From DATFNV01 sp963827935 (GTDB lineage: Bacteria > Planctomycetota > Planctomycetia > Gemmatales > Gemmataceae): a stretch of DNA of 64,000 nucleotides. Numbering within the stretch: position 1 is the first letter of the stretch; every line of letters starts with the position of its first letter. Below the pieces are notes generated by a model. That model ran no database searches. It had not been told where the DNA came from and saw only the letters and a program-made list of their open reading frames with translations. This document shows, in pieces, positions 35,659 to 45,171 of the stretch. The position numbers and the translations under genes were made by a program. The DNA lies in the NCBI GenBank assembly GCA_963827935.1, contig CAWHCN010000004.1, positions 1,426,001 to 1,490,000 on the forward strand, written 5' to 3'.

Positions 35659-35721
35659 TGGCGAGCGGGCGGGCGTAAGCCGCCCGGTCAGTCACCGGGG
35701 GGCTTACGCCCCCGTTCGCCA
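35659..35721. repeat. Imperfect palindrome between convergent genes
   Basis: Arms TGGCGAGCGGGCGGGCGTAA and its near-complement flank a short loop. The sequence is closely related to the palindrome at 43095-43158. It lies between the ketosynthase stop and the stop of the minus-strand barrel gene and could act as a bidirectional terminator. Confidence 0.75.
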
Positions 35722-36876
35722 TCAAAACAGGAACTGCACCTCGAGCATCGGGCCGTGGAAGTAGACGCTGCCGCCGGTGTTTTTGATGCCGGCCTGCGTC
35801 GCCAGGTCGAAATTGATCTGCGACAGTGCCTCCTCCACGTTGAGGGCCCACAGGGCTGTGTAACCGAGGCGGATTCGCATCTTCTCCAGAGTCACCAGGT
35901 CGAAGAAGGCGTTGACTTCGTACAGGGACGTGAAGTTCCAGTCGCTGCGCCGGTTGTTGAACGCGACCACGTCATCGCCCCGGGTCAGGCGCGTGGTCAC
36001 GTCGGCGTTGTCGCCGCCGACGCCGGCCTTGACCATCACCCCGAACGACAGCCAGTCGGCGATGGGATAGTTCCACTCGAAGCCGGTTTGCGCCAGCAGC
36101 ATATGGTTGTCGGCCCGCGACAGGTACGTGGCCTGCAAGGTGCGCGGATCGATCGTGGTCCCACCGTTATTCAGATTGGCAGACAGGCTGTCGTCGGCCA
36201 GGATGGTGCCCCGTTCGTCCAGCTCGAAGTAGCGCAGGCCGACGATGGTTTCAACGCCGGTCAAGGCCCGCGACCACCAGCGGTAATTCAGTTCGGCGCT
36301 GCCGACCGAGGTCTGCAAGGTGGTGGTGACGCGGTCGGCGGCCACGAACAGACTGTTGCCGGGGCCGCCCTGGAACAACACCGGCGGGTTGATGAATGGC
36401 AGCATCACATGCCCCGGGTCGACCACGCTGGCCGACGTGCTCTCCTGGGGCAAGTAGAAGCCGGTCAACTCGATGGCGGCGTCGTCGTACATGTAGCCGA
36501 CCGTCAATCGCCCCCCGTAGTAGTAACTGGGGTCCAGGTCGTAGGTGGTCTGGACGACCGTGCCGTTGTCGGTGGCGACGACGGCATGGCCGGGCCGTTC
36601 GCGCATCAGGCCCATGGCCCCCAGGTGGACATAAACGCCTTCCTCAGCCATCGGGCCGAGGCCCCAGGCGGTGGGAATGTTGGGCGGCAGACTGAGCGGA
36701 TCGCCGGGCCCGGGCGGCGCGGTGGCGCCGGTCAGCGGGCCGGGCACGAACTGCTGGCCCCCCTGGCCTGGAGCCGGGCACGCTGCTTCCGGCGCCGGCT
36801 CGGGCAGCACCTGAGCCCACGCCGACTGACCCACACAGAGAGCGGCCGCCGCCGCGCCGATCCACCACGTCTTCAT
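35722..36876 (-). CDS. BBP7-like outer-membrane beta-barrel protein
   Basis: The 384-residue protein begins with a signal peptide (MKTWWIGAAAAALCVGQSAWA) and a Pro-rich stretch. It continues as repeated amphipathic strands (YYYGGRLTVGYMYDDAAIELTG, LNYRWWSRALTGVETIVGLR, WLSFGVMVKAGVGG) and ends in Phe (LEVQFLF), the usual outer-membrane insertion signature. Layout is that of the BBP7 family. It is the only one of the three barrel genes in the window whose frame is unbroken. Two further envelope genes follow upstream on the same strand. Confidence 0.8.
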   Translation of the reverse strand: MKTWWIGAAAAALCVGQSAWAQVLPEPAPEAACPAPGQGGQQFVPGPLTGATAPPGPGDPLSLPPNIPTAWGLGPMAEEGVYVHLGAMGLMRERPGHAVVATDNGTVVQTTYDLDPSYYYGGRLTVGYMYDDAAIELTGFYLPQESTSASVVDPGHVMLPFINPPVLFQGGPGNSLFVAADRVTTTLQTSVGSAELNYRWWSRALTGVETIVGLRYFELDERGTILADDSLSANLNNGGTTIDPRTLQATYLSRADNHMLLAQTGFEWNYPIADWLSFGVMVKAGVGGDNADVTTRLTRGDDVVAFNNRRSDWNFTSLYEVNAFFDLVTLEKMRIRLGYTALWALNVEEALSQINFDLATQAGIKNTGGSVYFHGPMLEVQFLF

Positions 36877-36924
36877 GATCCCCTCCCCAACGCATCGTTC
36901 TGCGACATCCCGGGTCCCTGCTCG

Positions 36925-37176
36925 CTACCGCGGCTCGGGCCGGCGGTCAGTGGTCTGAACGCCGAAGAAGTTGACGTTGAAGCCGAGGTTCACCGCGCCG
37001 GTCGAGTTGTCGTCGTTGGCCGGCAGGTTGTTGGTCAGGAACCCCGCCAGATTGCGGATGCCCGCCGGGACGAGGCGTCTTTCCGGCGACTCCACCTCCA
37101 ACCGCGAATAACGAGCCGCCGGGGAAACCCTGCGAGCCGCCCTGCTGTTTCTTTGCCGCCGCAAGCCGAGTATCAT
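36925..37176 (-). CDS. Short N-terminal stub of a planctomycete surface protein
   Basis: The 83-residue product from ATG 37176 (MILGLRRQRNSRAARR) has a basic N-terminus followed by a RLEVESPERRLV segment resembling the LE.LE.R.LL motif that heads large secreted planctomycete proteins. It then shows ANDDNSTGAVNLGFNVNFFG, typical of the first strand of nidogen-like surface domains. It stops there. Either it is a truncated remnant or a frameshift hides the rest. It lies between two barrel genes on the same strand. Confidence 0.45.
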   Translation of the reverse strand: MILGLRRQRNSRAARRVSPAARYSRLEVESPERRLVPAGIRNLAGFLTNNLPANDDNSTGAVNLGFNVNFFGVQTTDRRPEPR

Positions 37177-37253
37177 GGCCGCGCTCCTCCTGGAATGGGC
37201 CTCACGCCCGGCCCCCTGTCCTGGGACTGGGGACGGACCGGCCATCGGACGAC

Positions 37254-38620
37254 TTAGAAACTCAAGGTGATCCCCGCAGTGATTCCCTGGGCCCAGAACC
37301 CGCTGGTCTGAAACGGCACCACGGGATGAGGCGACGATCCGAGCTGGCCGGGGTCACCCACCGCCCCGACGTTGACCGTGGTGTCGATCTGATCTCCCGG
37401 CCGAACGACGTTCGACCAGTACAGGAAGTTGTAAGCCAGCGACATCTTCACGTGCTCGTTGAACTCCCAGGCCATCGTCAGCGCGAGCTCGGGCACCACG
37501 CCAATCTGGTTCCGCGTGAAGCGGCCCATGTTGGTGGGCTGAACGAGCAGGCCGCGACGTTATCGACGGTGACCGTCCCGTCGGGCTCGGTGACGCTGCT
37601 GCCACCGCTAATCGTGATCTGCTGCTGGGTCTGGCCGACGGCCACCTTGCCCAGCAGCGTCACCACCACCGGGCCGACGCGCGATTCCAGCTCCATGCCG
37701 AGCTGGCCCCCGTAGAAGCGATTGCGCGTCTCAAAGTTGTCCACGAGATTGGTCAGGTTGCCCGGATTGCCGAAAGCGTCCGGAACGTCCGTCACGTACT
37801 CCTGGATGAGCAGTTGCTCGTTGAGGTTCAAGTAGCGGACGCCGCCGAGGAACGTTATCCGCGACCAGACCACGACATCCAGGCACTCGCTGTAGCGGAC
37901 ATTGAGGTCGCCCCCATAGAACCGCCGCGGCATGCTGATGTTGAGCGCGCCCCCCTGCACACCCGGGATGGCGATGGGGTCGGCATCGGAGCTACCCGTG
38001 TTCGGGTTGAGGAACGGCCGGGCCAAAACCAGGCTGCTCGAGGGGTCCCCCCCGTTGATTACCCCGACGTTGCTTGTGGCTCCCGTCAGGATGAAGGCGT
38101 TGGCCTCGACGCCCCACTCGTGGGCCTGGCCGAACCAGTAGAGAGCGCTCAGCCGGCCGCCCGATTGCCGGCTAGGTCCCTCTGTCCCGCCGATAAGGAG
38201 ACCGGTTCCGGGCTCTCCCAGGGCGCCAGGAAGCGCATCTTTGAGGCTGCCCGTGGTGACTAGCGGCGGGACCTGCATACGCCGCACCCACCAGTACAGG
38301 AAATCCGCTTCCAGGGAGAACTGGGGCACCAGGCCCACCCGTTCCGGGTGGACGTTGCTGAACCCGTTGGGCGGCAGGCACTCGGCGGGCGCGGATGGAC
38401 CCTCCGGCGACGGCGGGCTCATCTCCGGGCCGGGATAGGCAGGCATCGGGCCAGCGCCAGGGGGGAAGCCGTACCCCGGGGGAGCACCCGGCCCCGCGCC
38501 AGGGGGGGGAGCGTCGACACCGGGCGAGCCGGGCGGGGCGGGCGGGAACTGCGCCTGCACCGGCACGGACAGCCCCAACCACCCGGCCAGTAGCGCCACG
38601 CCCATCCATCGTCTCGCCAT
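37254..38620 (-). CDS. BBP7-family outer-membrane beta-barrel protein (frameshifted)
   Basis: A signal peptide (MARRWMGVALLAGWLGLSVPVQA), a Pro/Gly-rich linker (residues 25-80) and the canonical BBP7 entry motif FSLEADFLYWWVRRMQVPPL identify the family. Barrel strands continue (RLSALYWFGQAHEWGVEANAF, FYGGDLNVRYSECLDVVVW, FLGGVRYLNLNEQL, GQLGMELESRVGPVVVTLLG). A shift near 37545 leads into VVPELALTMAWEFNEHVKMS, YNFLYWSNVV and the terminal ITLSF. The final Phe and strand pattern indicate outer-membrane insertion. Function is unknown. Confidence 0.85.
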
Positions 38621-39081
38621 GTTCGCCTCCCCCGGCCAGATACCGCGGGGCCGGATTTACCGCCGGCTCATCCCCGTTGCGCCCCGCGGCGGCGGCACAA
38701 TCGGCCTATGGACTTGCACTGTGAAGGATCGGCTGCATAACCGGCTTTCTTGAACTTTTCGGCACAGCCGCGCAAGTCAACCAGAATTGACCCGGCGCTT
38801 CCAGGCCGAGAATATGGGCACGATGGTCAAACACTGGCGACAGCGGTGTTCCGTAAGATGGGCCCAATGGCGTGTGTCGTGCCGCCTCTTCGGCGGTGAA
38901 TGGTGCCACACCCGGCGCGGGCCGCGACCTTCCATGCGGTTTCCCCATTTTGACCGCCGATACCAATCCCCGCAGGGGACGATGCGAGATCTAGTAACCG
39001 CCAGCCGACCCCTCGATCACAAGGGGGAATCGGGATGGGGGCGGAGTTGGCGGGGGGGCCATCCATGCCAGGGAAGGTACT
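38621..39081. other. Intergenic region between divergent envelope genes
   Basis: About 460 bases without a supported gene. The promoters of the barrel gene (minus strand) and the kelch-like gene (plus strand) must lie here, but no clear -10/-35 pair was identified. A ribosome-binding site (GGGAAGG) for the plus-strand gene is at its right end. Confidence 0.4.
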
Positions 39082-40954
39082 ATGATGCCCAATGTCGAGA
39101 GCAATTGGCGCACGGCGACGAAACAGCGGACCCGGGCCCCTAAGCGCTGGCAGCACTCGGCGCGATTCCAGGTGGAGGAACTCGAGGCCCGCACCTTGTT
39201 GCAGGGCGGCACCTGGACCACGCTGACCAACCTCATACCCGACCCGGAGGGTGGCCAGCACATGATATTGCTCTCCAACGGCACAATCATGGTGCAGGGG
39301 GGAGACAATCTCACCAATGAAACCACCGCCAACCGGTGGTATGCACTCACGCCGACCGCGACCGGGAGCTACGTTAACGGGACCTGGTCCACCTTGGCGT
39401 CCATGAGCATCCAGCGGGCGGCCTTCGGCTCGGCCGTCCTGCCCGACGGTAGATTGCTCATCGTGGGAGGCGAGGATTCCGGCAATCCGATTGCCATGAA
39501 CGAAACCAATACGGGTGAGATCTACAACCCGCTCACCAACACCTGGTCGCCGATCGCGAATTTCCCCCAGCCCGAATTCGGAGACAACAACCTCGAAGTG
39601 CTCCAAAACGGGACCGTCCTTGCCGGCTACCTCAACGGCCCGCAGACCTACATCTACCATCCCACGACGAATACCTGGACGTTCGCGGCAAACTTGCTGA
39701 ACGGCGACACCAGCGGCGAGGAAACCTGGGTCAAGCTCCCGGACGGCAGCATCCTCTCTTACCAAATCCAGGGCAGCCAACCACAGACCGCGGAGCGGTA
39801 CATTCCGTCCCTGAACGAGTGGGTCTTTGCGGGCAACGTTCCCGTCAACCTCAGTTCCGACGGCGGCAACAACACCATCGTTCCGGAACTCGGCCCGGGC
39901 TTCATGCTTCCCGACGGGCGGTCCTTCTGGCTCGGCGCCAGCAACCATACGGCTCTGTACACCCCGCCGACCACTCTGCTCGGCACCGGGAGCTGGGTGG
40001 CGGGTCCGGACATCCCGAACAACCTGGGTCTCTTCGACGGTCCCGGCTGTGTCATGCCCAACGGCGACGTGCTGTTCCTCGCCAGTCCCCAAGACGGTAC
40101 AAACTTCGCCGGCCCAACGCACGTCTTTGAATACGACCCATCCACTAACGCCATCTTGGGGGTGGCCGTCCCTGCCGCCTTGCAAACGGACCTCAACAAC
40201 GGTGGCACGCTCGGCAGGCAGCTGATCGTACTGCCGAGCGGACAGGTGATGCTCACCAACACTGACACCAAGATCTGGGTCTTCACGCCCAACGGCAGCC
40301 CGCAAAACGCGTGGCGGCCGAGGATCACCAAGATCACGAACAACGGTAACGGTACGTTCACCCTCACGGGCCAGCAGTTGAACGGCCTGGACGAAGGCTC
40401 CCTCGAAGGCGATGACAACCAGAACGCCACCAACTACCCGATCGTCCGCATCACCGACGACACGGGGAAGGTCTTCTACTGCGCGGACGTTCAACTGGAG
40501 CAGCACGGGCGTGGCAACGGGCAACGCCACGGAAACCACGCAGTTCGTCCTGCCTGCCGGCCTCAACACCATCACCGCGAGCTTTGTCGTGATAGCCAAT
40601 GGCATCCCTTCGCTCCCGTTCACCGTCTCAAACGTCACCGTCTTCTACCCATTCCGCTTCGTCTACAATCCAGCGAATGGCCTGTTTAGCGGCAACCTTA
40701 CGCTCGTCGATTACGGCCTCCTCCCAGTCTCGGGCACCATTGAGGTCCTCTTTCCATCGTTTCCGAAGGGAGTCACTCTGGCCAACGCCATGGGCAAGAC
40801 CGCGGCCGGCGTTCCCTTCCTTAAGGTAACCGGCACGCTGACTCCTCACGGCGCGTCGTTGCGCGTCCCGATCGAACTGCGCGACCCCCTCAACCTTCCT
40901 TTGAGTACCTTCCTCGAAGCCCTTTATGCCGTGGAACTCCTGCTGGAACCGTAA
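39082..40954 (+). CDS. Secreted kelch/galactose-oxidase-like beta-propeller protein (frameshifted)
   Basis: The product, about 620 residues, begins with a basic leader and the planctomycete motif FQVEELEARTLL, then a propeller built of kelch-type blades. The visible blades are GSAVLPDGRLLIVGGED, TGEIYNPLTNTWSPIANFP, LEVLQNGTVLAGYLNGPQTYIY, PTTNTWTFAANLL, PGFMLPDGRSFWLGASNHTALY, PGCVMPNGDVLFLASP and QLIVLPSGQVMLTNT. After a shift near 40485 it continues as an Ig-like/IPT domain and a C-terminal beta-domain ending VELLLEP. The radical-copper ligands of galactose oxidase cannot be assigned. It is probably a surface binding protein. Confidence 0.75.
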
Positions 40955-41157
40955 ACAAGCGGCGGCCCGAGGTTGTTGTGTGCGGCGGTCGTTCGAGTTC
41001 AGGGGCGAGCAAGTGCCACAGTGGGACAGGGTTGGCCGCCCCGGTTGCCCAACCCACGCCCCTCACCATTGCCTCCCGTTTGAATCAGTCCCGTTTTTTC
41101 GGTCCTGTGTGTGTGGACCAACACCCCGAGCGCAATCCGACGCCGACGAGGCATAAA

Positions 41158-41462
41158 GCGACCGGCAGGAGATAGGTGCCCTCGGCAGCGCCTCTCCGAC
41201 CGCCCGCCGGCACCGCACGCGCTGCCAGGTTGAACTGAAGTGACCGGGACTTCTGTTCAACCTGGCGCGGACACCGCAAGCCATTGGTAAATAACGACAT
41301 GTGCCTTCGCGATTCAGCAAAAATCGCCAGGTTGAACTGAAGTCCGATGTGTGCGGGAGCGCTACGACGGGCCCCTTCGCCGCAGGGCGAGGGATCGTCG
41401 CCCCAGCCCCCCGTACTCGGTCGGAGCACCGGCCCGAGGGGAGATTATCTCCTGCCGTTCGC
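41158..41462. repeat. 305-bp MITE-like element with 17-bp terminal inverted repeats
   Basis: The ends (41158-41174 and 41446-41462) are inverted copies of GCGANCGGCAGGAGATA, each followed inward by a CCCTCGG block. A third copy of this end sequence stands alone at 33626-33642. Inside are a hairpin (GCCAGGTTGAACTGAAGT at 41224-41241 with its near-complement at 41249-41266) and another copy of the motif at 41325-41355. That copy recurs inverted at 57879-57909 with one mismatch in 31. No coding capacity is seen. Confidence 0.6.
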
Positions 41463-41623
41463 CTAAGCACGAGTCTGGGGGTGTCTGCTTATCCCGCAGC
41501 CGTTAGAGTCCCATCCCCAAGCGGCAGTCACCTGTCCCAGGATCGTGGCCGTTGGGCACCGCCTGAAGGCGGGTCTTCGGTAGCCCCGGTTATTCTCGCC
41601 TCGCCTGGCTTCACGGCCCCGGT

Positions 41624-41629
41624 TATAAT
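41624..41629 (+). promoter_or_regulatory. Candidate -10 box for the S41 peptidase gene
   Basis: TATAAT in the context GGTTATAATCC. No convincing -35 hexamer is present at the usual distance, so this is a tentative assignment. Confidence 0.35.
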
Positions 41630-41707
41630 CCAGCCCGTTCTCGCCTGGAGACGCCGTTTTGGCGGCCTCTGGAGTCCCACGCTCCCGCGCTGGAGGACCT
41701 GATCCCC

Positions 41708-43090
41708 ATGCCTCGTCGCAACCTTGCCTGGCTGCTCGGCATCGCCGCCGTCGCCATCTTCGGCCTTGCCGTTTCCCATAGTGCCCCATCCCGCGAGAAG
41801 GACCGCGATTACGAGCTGGTCGGCCTTGTCGTCGACGTGCTGCACGAGGTCCGAAACAAGTACGTCACCGATGTCGATCCGGAACGGGAACGCAAGCTCG
41901 TCGAGGACATGATCAACGGGGGGCTCGAACGCCTCGACCCCCATTCGCAGTACATCAACCCGAAGGACTACAAGCAGTTCACCAAGACCAGCCGCGGCAA
42001 GTTCGGCGGCATCGGCATTCAGCTCGGCTACGACCGCCAGAACCGCGGTACGCTGTCGGTCATCAGCCCGATGCCCGGCACGCCCGCCTACGACGCCGGC
42101 ATCCTCGCCGGCGACCTCATCGTGAAGATCGACGGCAAATCGACCGACAACATGCGCCTCAACGAGGCGGTGGACCTCATCCAGGGCGACCCGGGCGAGA
42201 AGATCACACTGACCGTATTGCACGAAGGCTCCAAGGAGCCGGTGGACGTGCCCCTGGTCCGGGCCGAAATCCAGGTACAGGCCGTCATGGGCGATCGCCG
42301 CAAGGCCGACAACCCCAAGGAGTGGGAGTTCCTTCTCGATCCCGACAGCAAGATCGGCTTCATCCGGCTGACAGCCTTCAGCGAGACGGCGGCCCAGGAG
42401 ATGAAGGACGCGGTCACGCAACTCCAAAAGCAGGGGGTCCGCGGCCTGGTGATCGACCTGCGCAACAACCCGGGCGGGCTGCTCAAGGCCGCCGTGGACA
42501 TCTGCAACCTCTTCATCGTCGATGGCCGCATCGTCAGCACCAAAGGCCGCAATCACAAGGATGAAATCCACGATGCCAAGCCCGACAAGGCCATCCTGCC
42601 GCCCGAAAAGTGCCCGATCGCCATCCTCGTCAATCGCTACAGCGCCAGCGCCAGCGAAATCGTGTCGGCCTGCTTGCAGGACCACAACCGGGCGATCGTC
42701 GTCGGCGAGCGCAGCTACGGCAAGGGGAGCGTGCAGAACGTGATCGAGATGAAGGAGGGGGGCGAAACGGCCGCCCTCAAGCTCACCACCGCCAGCTACT
42801 GGCGCCCCAGCGGCAAAAACATCCACCGCTTCCCCGACGCCAAGGACACCGACGAGTGGGGCGTCAAGCCGAACGACGGCTACGAGGTGAAGCTGACCGA
42901 CGAGGAGCGCCTGGAGTATATGCTCGATCGCAGCCAGCGCGATGTGGTCCGCGGCAAGGCCGGCACGCCGGAGCCGCCCAAGGAGAAGAAGGACAAAAAG
43001 CCGTTCGAGGACCGCGTCCTCAACAAGGCGCTGGAGTATCTCCGCGAGGAGATGAAGAAACCGGTCGTTCCGGAAAAGGCGAACGGATAA
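41708..43090 (+). CDS. S41-family C-terminal processing peptidase (CtpA-like)
   Basis: The 460-residue protein has an N-terminal membrane anchor or signal (LAWLLGIAAVAIFGLAV), a helical region, and a PDZ domain (about residues 95-185: GIGIQLGYDRQNRGTLSVIS, AYDAGILAGDLIVKIDG). The S41 catalytic domain contains IGFIRLTAFSETAAQEM, GLVIDLRNNPGGLL and the Ser-Lys dyad segments VNRYSASASEIVSA (Ser) and GERSYGKGSVQNV (Lys). Such peptidases trim or degrade proteins from the C-terminus in the periplasm. The last 50 residues are Lys-rich. The frame is intact. Confidence 0.93.
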   Translation: MPRRNLAWLLGIAAVAIFGLAVSHSAPSREKDRDYELVGLVVDVLHEVRNKYVTDVDPERERKLVEDMINGGLERLDPHSQYINPKDYKQFTKTSRGKFGGIGIQLGYDRQNRGTLSVISPMPGTPAYDAGILAGDLIVKIDGKSTDNMRLNEAVDLIQGDPGEKITLTVLHEGSKEPVDVPLVRAEIQVQAVMGDRRKADNPKEWEFLLDPDSKIGFIRLTAFSETAAQEMKDAVTQLQKQGVRGLVIDLRNNPGGLLKAAVDICNLFIVDGRIVSTKGRNHKDEIHDAKPDKAILPPEKCPIAILVNRYSASASEIVSACLQDHNRAIVVGERSYGKGSVQNVIEMKEGGETAALKLTTASYWRPSGKNIHRFPDAKDTDEWGVKPNDGYEVKLTDEERLEYMLDRSQRDVVRGKAGTPEPPKEKKDKKPFEDRVLNKALEYLREEMKKPVVPEKANG

Positions 43091-43094
43091 TTCC

Positions 43095-43158
43095 TGGCGA
43101 GCGGGGGGCGTTAGCCCCCCGGTATCAGAACCGGGGCGCTAATGCCCCCCGCTCGCCA
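43095..43158. repeat. 29-bp-arm palindrome between convergent genes
   Basis: Arms 43095-43123 and 43130-43158 pair with few mismatches around a 6-base loop. It is related to the palindrome at 35659-35721. It sits exactly between the stops of the S41 peptidase and the TFYR-repeat protein, a terminator-like position. Confidence 0.8.
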
Positions 43159-43160
43159 AC

Positions 43161-43631
43161 TTATCGCGGACACGCCTTCTCCGGAATCGCCCTGTAGAAG
43201 GTCACGCTCGGGATCGGCACCGTCGGGGACAGGCCCGGCGGCTCCGGCTCGGCCTTGTAGAGCGTGATCCGCGGCGACGGCCTCGGCGGCAAGCATTCCG
43301 GCGGCAGCGGCTGGGCGCGATAGAACGTCACCGGCGGCGGCTTCCCCTTGTAGAACGTGACCGCTGGGATGGGGCTGCGGTAGAACGTCACCGGCGGCAG
43401 CGGCACCGGCCCGATGCACTTGGGCGGCAACGGCTCCGCCCGGTAGAAGGTGACCGACGGCATCGGCAAGAGCGGGCCGCACACCGGCGGCGGCGGCGGC
43501 AACTGCCGGTAGAACTTCACGCTCGGGATGGGCAACGTCGGGGCGGCGCAGGGTGTCGTGGCCTCATCGCCGGCCAGCACCACGCCGGCGCTTGCCAGCC
43601 AGACGATCAGTGAGCCAGAGACATATCTCAT
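43161..43631 (-). CDS. Secreted protein built of Pro-rich TFYR repeats
   Basis: The 156-residue protein has a signal peptide (MRYVSGSLIVWLASAGVVLAG). Its mature part consists almost wholly of seven or eight repeats of the kind [SP]-V-T-F-Y-[RK] separated by Pro-rich spacers: PSVKFYR, PSVTFYRAEPLPPKC, PPVTFYR, PAVTFYKG, PPVTFYRAQPLPPEC, PRITLYKAEPEPP and PSVTFYR. Four spaced Cys residues occur in the spacers. ATG 43631 is preferred to an upstream TTG. No family is recognised; extended Pro-rich repeats with aromatic residues suggest a wall- or surface-binding or cross-linked structural protein. Confidence 0.7.
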   Translation of the reverse strand: MRYVSGSLIVWLASAGVVLAGDEATTPCAAPTLPIPSVKFYRQLPPPPPVCGPLLPMPSVTFYRAEPLPPKCIGPVPLPPVTFYRSPIPAVTFYKGKPPPVTFYRAQPLPPECLPPRPSPRITLYKAEPEPPGLSPTVPIPSVTFYRAIPEKACPR

Positions 43632-43784
43632 CGGCAAACTCCCGCGGCAGGATGGCAGCCGGCGCCGGACCTGTCGAATCTATCGACAATTCCGGCCCGG
43701 CCGATGCAGCAGCGCCGCCAACGGCCACGCTGGGCCGATACCGGGACTGCGGGTCGGGCAAGGCGGGAGGCATGGGCAAGACCG

Positions 43785-44493
43785 ATGACGCACCCCCTGA
43801 CGGTCCTTTTCGAAGACAATCACTGTCTTGCCGTGCTGAAACCGGCGCCGCTGCTCACCCAGGGCGTGCCGCCGGGAATCCCGACCCTCGAAGGCATGGT
43901 GAAGGATTACCTGAAGGAGAAGTACCACAAGGCCGGGCGACGTTTACCTGGGCATCCCGCATCGCCTGGACCGCCCCGTTTCCGGCGTGGTCCTGTTCGC
44001 CCGCAACACCAAGGCGGCCCGGCGCCTGGCAGAGCAATTTCAGCAGCATCAGGTCCGCAAAGTCTACTGGGCGGTGGTCGACGGCGACGTGGCACCCGAC
44101 ACCGGCACCTGGGACGACTGGCTGGCCAAGCGGGCGGACGAGGCGCGGAGCGAGCACGTTCCGGCCGACGATCCGCTGGCCCGGCGTGCGCTGCTGACTT
44201 ATCGCCGTATTGGCGGCGGCGCCGGCTGGTCGCTGCTGGAGATCGAGCCGCAGACCGGCCGGATGCACCAGATCCGGATTCAGTCCGCTTCCCGCGGTTG
44301 GCCGGTGCGCGGCGATGTGCTTTACGGATCGCGCCAACCCTTCGGGCCGCCTGCGGAGTTGTCGCGCGATCGCGTTATCGCCCTGCACGGCCGCAGCCTG
44401 ACGTTCCTGCACCCGATCCGCTACGAGCCGATCACGGTGACGGCAGAGCTGCCGGAGGCGTGGCAAGGGTTGGTTTTCCCGGGGATGGGATAG
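43785..44493 (+). CDS. RluA-family pseudouridine synthase (frameshifted)
   Basis: The product, about 235 residues, starts with VLFEDNHCLAVLKPAPLLTQ. After a shift near 43938 it shows the catalytic motif HRLDRPVSGVVLFARN with the Asp that attacks uridine. RKVYWAVVDG, LEIEPQTGRMHQIRIQSA and GDVLYG follow. No S4 RNA-binding domain is present, as in RluA/RluC-like short members. It isomerises uridine in rRNA or tRNA; the target cannot be told. ATG 43785 matches the family N-terminus. It is convergent with the small gene at 44518-44736. Confidence 0.85.
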
Positions 44494-44517
44494 TGGGATG
44501 TCCGGCCCCGGTTAGCT

Positions 44518-44736
44518 TCAGCCGCTGGATAGGCCGCATGCCATGGGTTCGCGCGGCGTCAACTGCGCGAGGTGCAAACGCGCGGCTGCCAGCAGTTGCT
44601 GGTCTTCGACATCCCAGATCTCTTGATCGGCCCAGCCGGCAACGTTCGCGATGAGCTGTCCAAACCGCCAGTGCGGATAGCGTTCGCACAACCTCGCGAT
44701 GGTCGCCATCAGATCGGCCTGCTCTTGGCAATTCAT
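44518..44736 (-). CDS. Small conserved-looking protein, second gene of a coupled pair
   Basis: The 72-residue product (MNCQEQADLMATIARLCERY, then WRFGQLIANVAGWADQEIWDVE) is acidic and helical. Its ATG overlaps the TGA of the upstream ORF (ATGA), showing that it was the second gene of a translationally coupled pair, as in many small toxin-antitoxin-like modules. The upstream partner is now chimeric (see 44733-45053). No family name can be given. Confidence 0.6.
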   Translation of the reverse strand: MNCQEQADLMATIARLCERYPHWRFGQLIANVAGWADQEIWDVEDQQLLAAARLHLAQLTPREPMACGLSSG

Positions 44737-45053
44737 GGTAGACAATCCCTCACCCTGGGCATCCGCGTCACGTCCAAACGAGGCAGATTCTGAATCACCT
44801 CTGCTGGAACCAGCACGCCCGGCTTCAGCTTGGCCGCACGAGTCGCTCGTGGCCCCCCGTTGAGGCCGGTGAACGTGTTGCCCGCCAGGGTGAACTCGAC
44901 AAGCAGGACCATCCCGGCCGGACCGCTCGGCGTGTCCGCCGCTGACCGAACCACGCGATCGATGCGCGAATCCGGCAGGAGCGACACGTAATAGCGTGCG
45001 GCCTGCTCGGCCTGGCCGTCGAACCAGAGGCAGGGGGTGACTTTTTGCGACAT
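44733..45053 (-). pseudogene. Chimeric ORF: PhnB-like VOC N-terminus joined to the end of a small-gene partner
   Basis: The first 65-70 residues (MSQKVTPCLWFDGQAEQAAR, DSRIDRVVRSAADTPSGPAG, FTLAGNTFTGLNGGP) match the start of PhnB/3-demethylubiquinone-methyltransferase-like VOC proteins, which normally run to about 150 residues. After GLNGGP the sequence changes character to a basic stretch ending VIQNLPRLDVTRMPRVRDCLP, whose stop overlaps the next gene. The junction, near 44850, therefore fuses two unrelated genes. It lies beside a satellite-like tandem repeat, a plausible site of deletion. Confidence 0.6.
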
Positions 45054-45171
45054 GGGAGGTTCCTCGCGGCTCGGAGAACGATTAGAATGATAAACCAGTC
45101 CATGCCACGCCAATGGTCAGCGACCCAGCGCCCAGCAGGTCAGCTGACGGTGCCACCACCACCCTCGGACA

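Larger units (their letters stand above)
40955..41707. other. Intergenic region containing a MITE-like element and a candidate promoter
   Basis: No gene is supported in these 753 bases. It contains the 305-bp element at 41158-41462 and a TATAAT at 41624-41629, which is 78 bases upstream of the S41 peptidase start. Confidence 0.55.

Noticed and set aside
35755..37257. 500-codon plus-strand frame opposite the BBP7-like barrel gene
   Set aside because: Antisense shadow; the minus strand has a signal peptide, strand pattern and terminal Phe.
38827..40638. 600-codon minus-strand frame opposite the kelch-like gene
   Set aside because: Val/Gly/Arg-rich antisense shadow; the plus strand has unmistakable propeller blades.
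41528..42826. Minus-strand frame opposite the S41 peptidase
   Set aside because: Antisense shadow of a complete, well-conserved peptidase gene.
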